A stretch of DNA of 11,287 nt from Candidatus Rokuibacteriota bacterium. GTDB lineage: Bacteria > Methylomirabilota > Methylomirabilia > Rokubacteriales > JACPHL01. The notes under the pieces were generated by a model. That model saw nothing but the letters and a program-made list of their open reading frames with translations. It had not been told where the DNA came from and ran no database searches. Each line of letters starts with the position of its first letter. Within the stretch, counting starts at the first letter, position 1. Position numbers and translations under genes: made by a program. Where the stretch lies: NCBI GenBank assembly GCA_016188625.1, contig JACPHL010000302.1, positions 1 through 11,287 on the forward strand, read 5' to 3'. This document shows, one piece after another, positions 6,270 through 11,287 of this stretch.

Positions 6270-6809
6270 ATGACACGCGGCGTTCGTCGAGGTCCCCGTA
6301 CGCTCCTCCTCGCCGTCTTCCTCGCAACCGGCCTTGCCGGGAACGCGGCGGCGGTCGAGGTCGGCCAGAAGGCCCCGGACTTCATCCTGCCTGGGACGCC
6401 TGAGAAGCCGGTGCGCCTCAGCCAGTACGCCGGGAAGACGGTGGTGGTCCTCCACTTCTACCTCGGCGACTTCCTCCCGGCCTGAGAGGCCGACCTGGCG
6501 TCCCGTCGGGACGGCTACCGAGCGTTCCAGGAGGCCGGCGCCGAGATCCTCGGCGTCAGCTCCGATGCGCCGGCCAAGCACCGGCAGTTCCAGGCCAAGC
6601 TCGGGCTTCCCTTCCCGCTCCTGAGCGACGAGAAGCGGCAAGTGATCCGGCGCTACGGGGTGCTCGACACGACCTGGAACCTGGCCAAGCGCTCCTACTT
6701 CATCATCGACCGGCAGGGGGTCGTGCGCTTCAAGAAGGTCTTCGACGACCCGACCCAGATGCTGACCAACGAAGAGCTCCTGGCCGAGGTCCGGCGGCTG
6801 GCGCGGTGA
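6270..6809 (+). CDS. Exported AhpC/TSA-family peroxiredoxin, predicted selenoprotein (in-frame TGA = Sec72)
   Basis: Predicted peroxide-reducing thioredoxin-fold enzyme, 179 residues including selenocysteine. Residues 1-28 form a signal peptide (arginine-rich start, hydrophobic LLLAVFLATGLAG, cleavage after NAAA), so the protein should act outside the cytoplasm. VGQKAPDF (31-38) is the standard peroxiredoxin opening. HFYLGDFLPA leads to a TGA (6483-6485) aligning with the peroxidatic Cys of the FYPxDFTPxCxxE motif. The same frame then continues without interruption: EADLASRRDGY, EILGVSSDAPAKHRQF, LPFPLLSDE and RSYFIIDRQGVV, with the expected conserved Arg, to a TGA at 6807. A SECIS-like hairpin follows the recoded TGA. 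There is no cysteine anywhere, so it would be a 1-Sec type. The usual Pro (-7) and Thr (-3) before the active site are both Leu. The alternative is a Cys-to-TGA mutation or base error. It is the only plus-strand gene, divergent from the PaaA-like gene. Confidence 0.85.
6486..6515 (+). promoter_or_regulatory. Candidate bacterial SECIS element directly downstream of the in-frame TGA
   Basis: Within the coding sequence after the TGA, CGTCCC (6499-6504) pairs perfectly with GGGACG (6508-6513) around the loop GTC (6505-6507). One more G-C pair (6497-6515) can form beyond a mismatch. The apical loop starts with G and lies 19 bases after the TGA, within the spacing described for bacterial SECIS elements. 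The loop GUC resembles the GGUCU loop of E. coli fdhF. SelB would bind it to deliver Sec-tRNA. GC-rich sequence folds easily, so the hairpin alone is not proof. Confidence 0.6.
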
Positions 6810-6819
6810 AGGGTCGCGG

Positions 6820-6842
6820 GCCGGGGGCCTCGCGGGCCCGGC
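6820..6842. terminator. Possible bidirectional hairpin between convergent genes
   Basis: GCCGGG (6820-6825) and CCCGGC (6837-6842) form a 6-bp inverted repeat with an 11-base loop in the 33-base spacer between the convergent peroxiredoxin and DUF1326 genes. The position suits a shared terminator, but there is no T-run and local GC content is extreme, so support is weak. Confidence 0.3.
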
Positions 6843-7457
6843 TCAGGGGCCCTGCCAGCGCACCTTCGCCAGCTCCCCGCACTTGCCGGGATGGGCGAAG
6901 CTCAGCTCGGGCCCCTCCTGGACCCAGAACTCCTTGAGCGCGTACTGCTCGCCTTCCTGGAAGACGAACCCCTGGGGGAGCATCACCTTGGGGGTGGCCT
7001 CGGCCTTGGTCACGGGGTTCCGGATCGGCTGGAACGAGATCTTGACCCGCCCGTCTACCGCGACCTCGGTCTCCTTGCCTGCCACCCGCATCGCGATCTT
7101 CACGAAGAACGGGCCCAGGACGTGCGAGAAGGTGGGGGCGAAGATCGCCCAGGGCGGCCCCCCGGCCTCGCCCGTGAGGATCTTCGTGAGCGCCTCGCGC
7201 TGAGCCGGCGAGGCCCCCTGGTCGATGTAGATCGCGGCCACGCCGTTCCCCTCGTGAATGGCCCCCGGCCATTTGGCGGCCACGAAGGCCTTCTGCCCGT
7301 CGAGGCGGACGTCGCCATACGCCCCCTCGGCCACCTGGAAGCCGACGGCCCCCTGGCAGAAGCCCATCGTCGGCCGCGCGTTGAAGTTGCACGGGCATCC
7401 GAAGTCGCAGTTGCACGCGAGCACGTAGTCGCCGGAGATCTGCCACTTGGTCGCCAT
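6843..7457 (-). CDS. DUF1326 domain-containing protein
   Basis: A 204-aa protein of a family without an established function. It opens with WQISGDYVLACNCDFGCPC (5-23), the DUF1326 hallmark CxCxxxCxC (Cys15, 17, 21, 23), followed by PTMGFC with Cys34; Cys193 lies near the C-terminus. This cluster looks suited to metal binding or thiol chemistry, but that is inference. There is no signal peptide or membrane segment, so it is likely cytoplasmic. A GTG at 7460 abuts the ATG at 7457; the ATG is preferred because the GGGAGGA Shine-Dalgarno (7462-7468) is too close to the GTG. It is the last gene of a minus-strand run, 51 bases after the macrodomain gene, and converges on the selenoprotein peroxiredoxin gene with a 33-base spacer. 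Confidence 0.88.
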   Translation of the reverse strand: MATKWQISGDYVLACNCDFGCPCNFNARPTMGFCQGAVGFQVAEGAYGDVRLDGQKAFVAAKWPGAIHEGNGVAAIYIDQGASPAQREALTKILTGEAGGPPWAIFAPTFSHVLGPFFVKIAMRVAGKETEVAVDGRVKISFQPIRNPVTKAEATPKVMLPQGFVFQEGEQYALKEFWVQEGPELSFAHPGKCGELAKVRWQGP

Positions 7458-7461
7458 CACG

Positions 7462-7479
7462 TCCTCCCGCCCTTGCGGG
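7462..7479 (-). promoter_or_regulatory. Small hairpin overlapping the DUF1326 Shine-Dalgarno
   Basis: On the minus strand, CCCGC (7479-7475) and GCGGG (7470-7466) form a 5-bp stem around AAGG. The 3' arm includes the GGG of the GGGAGGA ribosome-binding site (7468-7462). It could reduce initiation or act as a weak terminator for the macrodomain gene. The stem is short and the sequence GC-rich, so confidence is low. Confidence 0.25.
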
Positions 7480-7508
7480 CCGCGTGGGGTGTTCCGAGGT
7501 GTGGGGCC

Positions 7509-8057
7509 TTACGGCCGATGGTAGTCCTGGCCCAGGATGCGGGCAAGCGCTTTTTCGTGAACCTCACGGTCCCGCTCGCCGTGCAGCACGAAGCGGATCC
7601 GTCTGACATGATTCAGCCTCGGGGCCGTCTCGAGGATCGTCTGGAAGGCCACCTCGGCGGCCTCGCCCATCGGGTAGCCGAAGGCGCCGGTGGAGATGGC
7701 GGGGAAGGCGACGGAGTCGATCCGGTGCCGCTCGGCCAGCTCGAGGGCGTTCCGGTAGCAGCGGGCCAGCAGCTCGGCCTCCGGCCTGTCCACGCCGTAG
7801 ACCGGGCCGAGGCAGTGGATGACGTGGCGGTTGGGGAGGTCATGCCCCCCGGTGAGGACCGCCTCGCCGGGCTTGATCGGGGCCAGGGGCCGGCACTCCG
7901 CCTCGAGGCCGGGACCCGCGGCCCGGTGGATCGCGCCCGCCACGCCGCCCCCGGTCCGGAGCTGGGCGTTCGCGGCGTTCACCACCGCGGTCATGTCCCG
8001 TTGGGCGGCGATGTCGCCCTTGACGCACTCGACCGTGACCCCGGCCATCGTCACCAT
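7509..8057 (-). CDS. Macrodomain protein (ADP-ribose-binding, YmdB/MacroD/Af1521-like)
   Basis: A 182-aa protein consisting of a single macrodomain, which binds ADP-ribose or removes it, or hydrolyses O-acetyl-ADP-ribose. KGDI (13-16) carries the adenine-binding Asp15. VVNAAN (25-30) and the glycine loop GGGVAGAIHRAAG (36-48) follow. The distal-ribose/phosphate loop is FPAISTGAFGYP (118-129). In YmdB and MacroD the motif is GGVDGAIH with a catalytic Asp; here that residue is Ala40, as in Af1521-type GGGVAYAI, so activity may differ. The ATG at 8057 follows GGAGAGGGG about 4-9 bases upstream; an alternative ATG at 8048 would lose three residues. The reading frame continues upstream through mscL, but the N-terminus there is not family-like. 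It lies 17 bases after mscL and is probably cotranscribed with it. Confidence 0.92.
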   Translation of the reverse strand: MVTMAGVTVECVKGDIAAQRDMTAVVNAANAQLRTGGGVAGAIHRAAGPGLEAECRPLAPIKPGEAVLTGGHDLPNRHVIHCLGPVYGVDRPEAELLARCYRNALELAERHRIDSVAFPAISTGAFGYPMGEAAEVAFQTILETAPRLNHVRRIRFVLHGERDREVHEKALARILGQDYHRP

Positions 8058-8074
8058 CGATCCCCTCTCCGACC

Positions 8075-8518
8075 CTACGCCGCCTTCAGGGCGGAGGTGC
8101 AGTGGGGACAACGACTCGCATTGAGGTGGATGGCAGAGAGGCAGAACGGGCACTCCCCGGTTGTCGGCGCCGCCGGCAACGCCTCCTGCTGCCGTTTCAG
8201 CCTGTTGATCTGCCGGACCAGCAGGAAGATGGCGAACGCCACGATCACGAAGTCGATCACCGTGTTGAGGAACATCCCGTAGTTGATGGTGGCGGCCCCG
8301 GCCGCCTTCGCCTCCGCCAGCGTGGCGTAGCGCTGTCGCGACAGGTTGAGGAACAGGTTGGAGAAATCCAGCCTGCCGAGGAGCAACCCGACGGGCGGCA
8401 TCAGGACGTCGTTGACGAAGGAGGTGATGATCTTGCCGAAGGCGACGCCCAAGATGATCCCGACGGCCATGTCGAGGACGTTCCCGCGCATGGCGAACTC
8501 TTTGAACTCTCTCAGCAT
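8075..8518 (-). CDS. mscL: Large-conductance mechanosensitive channel MscL with C-terminal zinc ribbon
   Basis: Inner-membrane channel that opens under high membrane tension to release solutes in osmotic downshock. The protein has 147 aa. The N-terminal helix [20 protein letters not shown] (1-20) and TM1 with its glycine-rich [23 protein letters not shown] (20-42) are canonical. A periplasmic loop (about 45-80) precedes TM2, [20 protein letters not shown] (88-107). The usual charged C-terminal bundle is followed by an extra CPFC...CPHC module (Cys123, Cys126, Cys137, Cys140) that should bind zinc in the cytoplasm. The ATG at 8518 has an AGGGAGGG Shine-Dalgarno close upstream. It lies 18 bases after the CoA ligase stop and 17 bases before the macrodomain gene, so it sits inside a catabolic transcription unit, perhaps through readthrough. 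Confidence 0.96.
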   Translation of the reverse strand: MLREFKEFAMRGNVLDMAVGIILGVAFGKIITSFVNDVLMPPVGLLLGRLDFSNLFLNLSRQRYATLAEAKAAGAATINYGMFLNTVIDFVIVAFAIFLLVRQINRLKRQQEALPAAPTTGECPFCLSAIHLNASRCPHCTSALKAA

Positions 8519-8536
8519 CTCGGTCCCTCCCTCCTC

Positions 8537-9853
8537 TCACCCGGCGAGCCGCCGGACAACCCGCCGGGCCTTCAGCTCGTAGCGGGGGAGGCTCCTGACC
8601 GGCACGGCCACGGCCTCCACGCGGATGCCCAGCTCCCGCCGGATCGCCTCGCCCACCCCCTCCACGGCGCGCCGCACCGTCTCGGGGGTCGAGCCGTCGA
8701 TCTCCAGGAGCAGCCGGACCTCGTCCAGCTCGGCCCGCGTGTACACCTCGATCAGGAACTCGTCCACGGCGTCGAACTGCCGGACGATCCCCTCGATGGC
8801 CGAGGGGAAGACGTTGACCCCGCGGACGATCAGCATGTCGTCCACCCGCCCAAGGATCCCGCCCGGCAGCCGCCCGAAGCTCCGGCCGCAGGGGCACGGC
8901 TCGGCGCTCCAGCGCACGCGGTCGCCCGAGCGGTAGCGGAAGACCGGCGAGCCGCCGCGGCCGAGGTTGGTGAGGACCAGCTCCCCCACCTCCCCCTCTC
9001 CGACCGGCCGGCCCGTCTCCGGGTCCAGGACCTCGGCGATGAACTCGGTCTCGTTGACGTGGAGCCCGGCCTGGGCGACGCACTCGAAGCCCCAGGCCCC
9101 GACCTCGGTCATCCCGGCGTGGTCGTAGGCGCGCGCCCCCCACGCCTCCTCGAGGCGGCGGCGGATCGCCGGGATCCCGGCCCCGGGCTCGCCCGCGTGC
9201 ACGGTCGTCCGCACCCCGAGGGCGACGGGGTCGATCCCCTGATTGCGGGCGACCTCGGCGAGGTGGAGACCGTAGGAGGGCGTCGAGACGAAGGCGGTGG
9301 CCCCGAGCTGCCGCATCCAATGGAGGCGCGTCGGGGAGTCCTGGCCGCCGCCGGGGATGGCCAGGGCCCCGAGCTGGCGAGCCCCCTCGAAGGCCGACCA
9401 GAAGCCGACGAAGAGGCCGAAGGAGAACGGGAAGAAGATCCGGTCCTCGGCGGTGAGCCCCGCCCCCCGGAAGACGAAGGCCCAGCAGCGCCCCCACCAG
9501 GCCCAGGCCTCCTCGGTGTCGAGCCAGCGGAGCGGCTGGCCGGTGGTGCCGGAGGTCTGGTGGACCCGGATGTAGCGCGGGAGCGGGTAGGTCAGGTTCG
9601 TCCCGAACGGGGGGTGGGCGGCTTGATCCTCGACCAGCTCGGCCTTGGTCGTGAAGGGGAGCCGGGCGAAGGCCTCCCGGCCCCCGAGGTCCCGCGGGTC
9701 GTCGAGCCCCGCGGCCTTCCACTTCGCCCGGTAGAAACGGTTCCCGGCCCAGACCTCCTGGACGAGGCGGGTCAGCCGCTCCCACTGCCGGGCCCGCAGG
9801 CGCTCGGGGGGGAGGGTCTCGAGGGCCCGGTCGAAGCAGGGGATCCCGCTCAC
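8537..9853 (-). CDS. PaaK-like phenylacetate-CoA ligase family protein (ANL superfamily)
   Basis: A cytoplasmic adenylate-forming ligase of 438 aa, the usual PaaK size, that activates an aromatic or similar carboxylic acid to its CoA thioester using ATP. The phosphate-binding loop HQTSGTTGQP is at 98-107. The adenylate motif YDHAGMTEVG is at 243-252, RYRSGDR with Asp311 at 306-312, and the hinge GRVDDMLIVRGVNVFP at 335-350. The C-terminal SLPRYELKAR contains the probable catalytic Lys428. A CPCGR pair (Cys320, Cys322) lies before the hinge. The start is a GTG at 9853 overlapping the DUF971 stop as GTGA, giving the PaaK-like N-terminus; the frame extends upstream only as antisense-like filler. 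Substrate is unproven: phenylacetate, benzoate-type or other aryl/alkyl acids are all possible. Confidence 0.92.
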   Translation of the reverse strand: MSGIPCFDRALETLPPERLRARQWERLTRLVQEVWAGNRFYRAKWKAAGLDDPRDLGGREAFARLPFTTKAELVEDQAAHPPFGTNLTYPLPRYIRVHQTSGTTGQPLRWLDTEEAWAWWGRCWAFVFRGAGLTAEDRIFFPFSFGLFVGFWSAFEGARQLGALAIPGGGQDSPTRLHWMRQLGATAFVSTPSYGLHLAEVARNQGIDPVALGVRTTVHAGEPGAGIPAIRRRLEEAWGARAYDHAGMTEVGAWGFECVAQAGLHVNETEFIAEVLDPETGRPVGEGEVGELVLTNLGRGGSPVFRYRSGDRVRWSAEPCPCGRSFGRLPGGILGRVDDMLIVRGVNVFPSAIEGIVRQFDAVDEFLIEVYTRAELDEVRLLLEIDGSTPETVRRAVEGVGEAIRRELGIRVEAVAVPVRSLPRYELKARRVVRRLAG

Positions 9854-10182
9854 GGTCGGCTCCCGGCCCGCGCCGCCTCGCACGCCTCGCAGAGGCACCA
9901 CTCCCGGAGCTTCCGGAAGGGGTAGATCCCGGTGCTGTGGCCGTCGCTCCAGCGGATCTGGATCGCGTAACGGCCCACCAGCGAGATCTCGAGGGCCTTG
10001 ATGTCAGGCCGGATGGCGTCGGTGTCGAGGAGCCGCTGCCCGGTCAGCTCGTGGACGCAGGTGGCGCACTGGCAGTGCCCCCGGAGCCACGTGTTCGGGA
10101 AGACGGTCCTGTGGCCGTCGGCCCAGGCGATGTGGAGCTCCCGGTCCTCCACGCGCCGGATCTCGAGGGGCGTGGCGTCCAC
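9850..10182 (-). CDS. DUF971 / gamma-butyrobetaine hydroxylase-like N-terminal domain protein
   Basis: A 110-aa protein made only of the DUF971 (GBBH-like N) domain. The WLRGHCQCATCVHELTGQR segment (32-50) is the family signature. Cys37, Cys39, Cys42 and His82 match the pattern of the structural zinc site in eukaryotic gamma-butyrobetaine dioxygenase (CxCxxC plus a downstream His), so zinc binding is likely. A second cysteine group near the end, WCLCEAC (Cys96, Cys98, Cys101), could bind another metal. There is no oxygenase domain, so it is not a hydroxylase by itself. The start is a GTG at 10182 with GAGAGG 7 bases upstream, 10 bases after the aldehyde dehydrogenase stop. The end overlaps the CoA ligase start by 4 bases, implying coupled translation. 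The cellular role is not established. Confidence 0.88.
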   Translation of the reverse strand: MDATPLEIRRVEDRELHIAWADGHRTVFPNTWLRGHCQCATCVHELTGQRLLDTDAIRPDIKALEISLVGRYAIQIRWSDGHSTGIYPFRKLREWCLCEACEAARAGSRP

Positions 10183-10192
10183 GGCCGGCCTC

Positions 10193-11287
10193 TCAGAGCT
10201 GGACCCAGACGCTCTTGACCTCGGTGTAGGCGTCGAGCCCCGCCTGGCCCAGCTCGCGGCCGAAGCCCGACTCCTTGAACCCCCCGAAGGGGAGCGCGGC
10301 GTCGTAGAGGTTGTAGGCGTTCACCCAGACCGTCCCCGCGCGGATGGCGCGGGCGGCCCGGAGGGCCTTCGACACGTCCCGCGTCCAGACGGCCGCGGCC
10401 AGCCCGTAGAAGGTGTCGTTCCCCTGGGCGACCCCGGCGTCGAAGTCCCGGAACGGGATCACCGAGAGGACCGGCCCGAAGATCTCCTCCCGGGCGATCT
10501 TCATGGTGTTCTGGACGCCCGCGAAGATGGTCGGCTCGATGAAGTAGCCCTTGCCGTCCCCGACCTTCGCGCGGTCGCCCCCGCATACCAGCCGGGCGCC
10601 CTCCCGCCTGCCTGCCTCGATGTAGCCGAGCACGGTCTCCATCTGCTGCCGGGAGACGACCGGCCCCATGCGTGTCGCCTTGTCCATGGGGTCGCCCACC
10701 TTGAGCCCCTTGACCCGCTCGGTGAGCTTTCCCATGAACTCGTCGTGGACCGCCTCTTCCAGGAAGAGCCGGGACCCGGCCGCGCAGACCTCCCCTTTGT
10801 TGTAGAAGATCCCGGTCAGGGCCCCGCGGACCGCGCCCTCCATGTCGGCGTCGGCGAAGACGATGTTCGGCGACTTCCCGCCCAGCTCCAGGGAGACGCG
10901 CTTCAGGGTGGCGGCCGCCTCGCGCATGATCCCCTTCCCCACCTCGGTGGAGCCGGTGAAGGCGATCTTGTCCACCCCCGGGTGGCGCACCAGGGCCATC
11001 CCGACCTTCGACCCGGGGCCGGTAACGACGTTGAAGACGCCCGGGGGCAGGCCGGCCTCCTGGCAGAGGGCGGCGAATTTGAGGGCCGTGAGCGGGGTCA
11101 GGGAGGCCGGCTTCAGGACGACGGTGTTCCCCGCGGTCAGGGCCGGGGCGATCTTCCAGGTGGCGAGGAGGAACGGGAAGTTCCAGGGGACGATCGCCCC
11201 CACCACCCCGATGGGCTGGCGGAGGGTGAAGGTGAAGGCGCTCTCGCGGAGGGCGAGGGTCTCGCCGTGGATCTTGGTCGCCCACCC
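10193..11287 (-). CDS. NAD(P)-dependent aldehyde dehydrogenase (partial, N-terminus beyond window)
   Basis: A cytoplasmic aldehyde dehydrogenase oxidising an aldehyde to its carboxylic acid. 364 residues are visible; the frame is open to the right edge at 11287, so roughly the first quarter is missing. The fragment begins GWATKIHGETLALRE, typical of the region before the coenzyme fold. PWNFPFLLATWKIAPAL and FTGSTEVGK (the NAD-binding Gly-x-x-x-x-Gly region) follow. The catalytic general-base Glu is in LELGGKSPN (fragment residue 134) and the nucleophilic Cys in NKGEVCAAGS (168). The C-terminal PFGGFKESGFGRELG and YTEVKSVWVQL are characteristic. The closest-looking classes are broad-specificity, betaine-aldehyde and phenylacetaldehyde dehydrogenases; substrate cannot be fixed. 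It is the first visible gene of the unit with DUF971 and the CoA ligase, and its acid product would suit that ligase. Confidence 0.95.
   Translation of the reverse strand, partial: GWATKIHGETLALRESAFTFTLRQPIGVVGAIVPWNFPFLLATWKIAPALTAGNTVVLKPASLTPLTALKFAALCQEAGLPPGVFNVVTGPGSKVGMALVRHPGVDKIAFTGSTEVGKGIMREAAATLKRVSLELGGKSPNIVFADADMEGAVRGALTGIFYNKGEVCAAGSRLFLEEAVHDEFMGKLTERVKGLKVGDPMDKATRMGPVVSRQQMETVLGYIEAGRREGARLVCGGDRAKVGDGKGYFIEPTIFAGVQNTMKIAREEIFGPVLSVIPFRDFDAGVAQGNDTFYGLAAAVWTRDVSKALRAARAIRAGTVWVNAYNLYDAALPFGGFKESGFGRELGQAGLDAYTEVKSVWVQL

Noticed and set aside
6483-6485. The TGA as a simple nonsense mutation making the peroxiredoxin a pseudogene
   Set aside because: Not formally excluded, but position at the catalytic residue, intact frame on both sides, strong ribosome-binding site and the downstream hairpin together favour Sec recoding.
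6891-8282. A 463-codon plus-strand open frame
   Set aside because: Antisense to the DUF1326 and macrodomain genes, without family-like sequence.
7509-9785. A 758-codon minus-strand open frame that would fuse the macrodomain to a long upstream region
   Set aside because: Only the last 182 codons are macrodomain-like. The upstream part is low-complexity Arg/Gly/Pro-rich sequence out of frame with the MscL and CoA-ligase genes that clearly occupy it; high GC simply suppresses stops.
8102-9925. A 607-codon plus-strand open frame
   Set aside because: Antisense to mscL and the CoA ligase, with skewed composition and no motif.
1-11287. CRISPR arrays, insertion sequences, tRNA or rRNA genes, prophage or attachment sites
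   Set aside because: I looked for tandem spaced repeats, transposase motifs, terminal inverted repeats and tRNA-like cloverleaf sequence and found none.

Overview
This is a very GC-rich, densely packed bacterial window. Nearly all genes lie on the minus strand with short gaps or 4-base overlaps. Gene content (a Liv-type ABC transporter, PaaA-like, crotonase and PaaK-like proteins, DUF1326, DUF971 and an apparent selenoprotein) resembles uncultivated soil or subsurface lineages such as Rokubacteria/Methylomirabilota or deltaproteobacterial relatives. That placement is inference from general resemblance; no rRNA or marker gene is present.

Layout by coordinate. Positions 1-4247 (minus) hold a branched-chain amino-acid-type (HAAT) ABC transporter, transcribed in the order substrate-binding protein, livG, livF, livH, livM; livM runs off the left edge. 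The junctions are tight: a 17-base overlap, then gaps of 6 and 5 bases, then an ATGA overlap. livF appears to start at a CTG. Positions 4248-4510 are intergenic, with a long imperfect hairpin just after the upstream operon. Positions 4511-6059 (minus) hold a two-gene unit: a PaaA-like di-iron oxygenase-type protein followed by an enoyl-CoA hydratase, led by a good sigma70-like promoter. Positions 6060-6269 are a divergent promoter region. Positions 6270-6809 (plus) carry the only plus-strand gene, an exported AhpC/TSA-type peroxiredoxin with an in-frame TGA exactly where the peroxidatic cysteine belongs. A bacterial SECIS-like hairpin follows the TGA, so the gene is best read as a selenoprotein (Sec72, 179 aa). 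Positions 6843-7457 (minus) hold a DUF1326 protein converging on it. Positions 7509-11287 (minus) form a compact run: aldehyde dehydrogenase (cut by the right edge), DUF971 protein, PaaK-like CoA ligase, MscL with a C-terminal zinc ribbon, and a macrodomain protein.

How they may work together: the aldehyde dehydrogenase, acyl/aryl-CoA ligase, PaaA-like oxygenase and crotonase fit sequential oxidation, CoA activation, oxygenation and hydration/isomerisation of an aromatic or related carboxylic acid. The Liv-type transporter is a plausible importer for that substrate. This is inference from family membership and proximity. The peroxiredoxin, DUF1326, MscL and macrodomain genes look like stress or housekeeping functions interspersed with the catabolic genes. 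The most notable item is the peroxiredoxin: ordinary gene calling would truncate it at the TGA or annotate it as broken.
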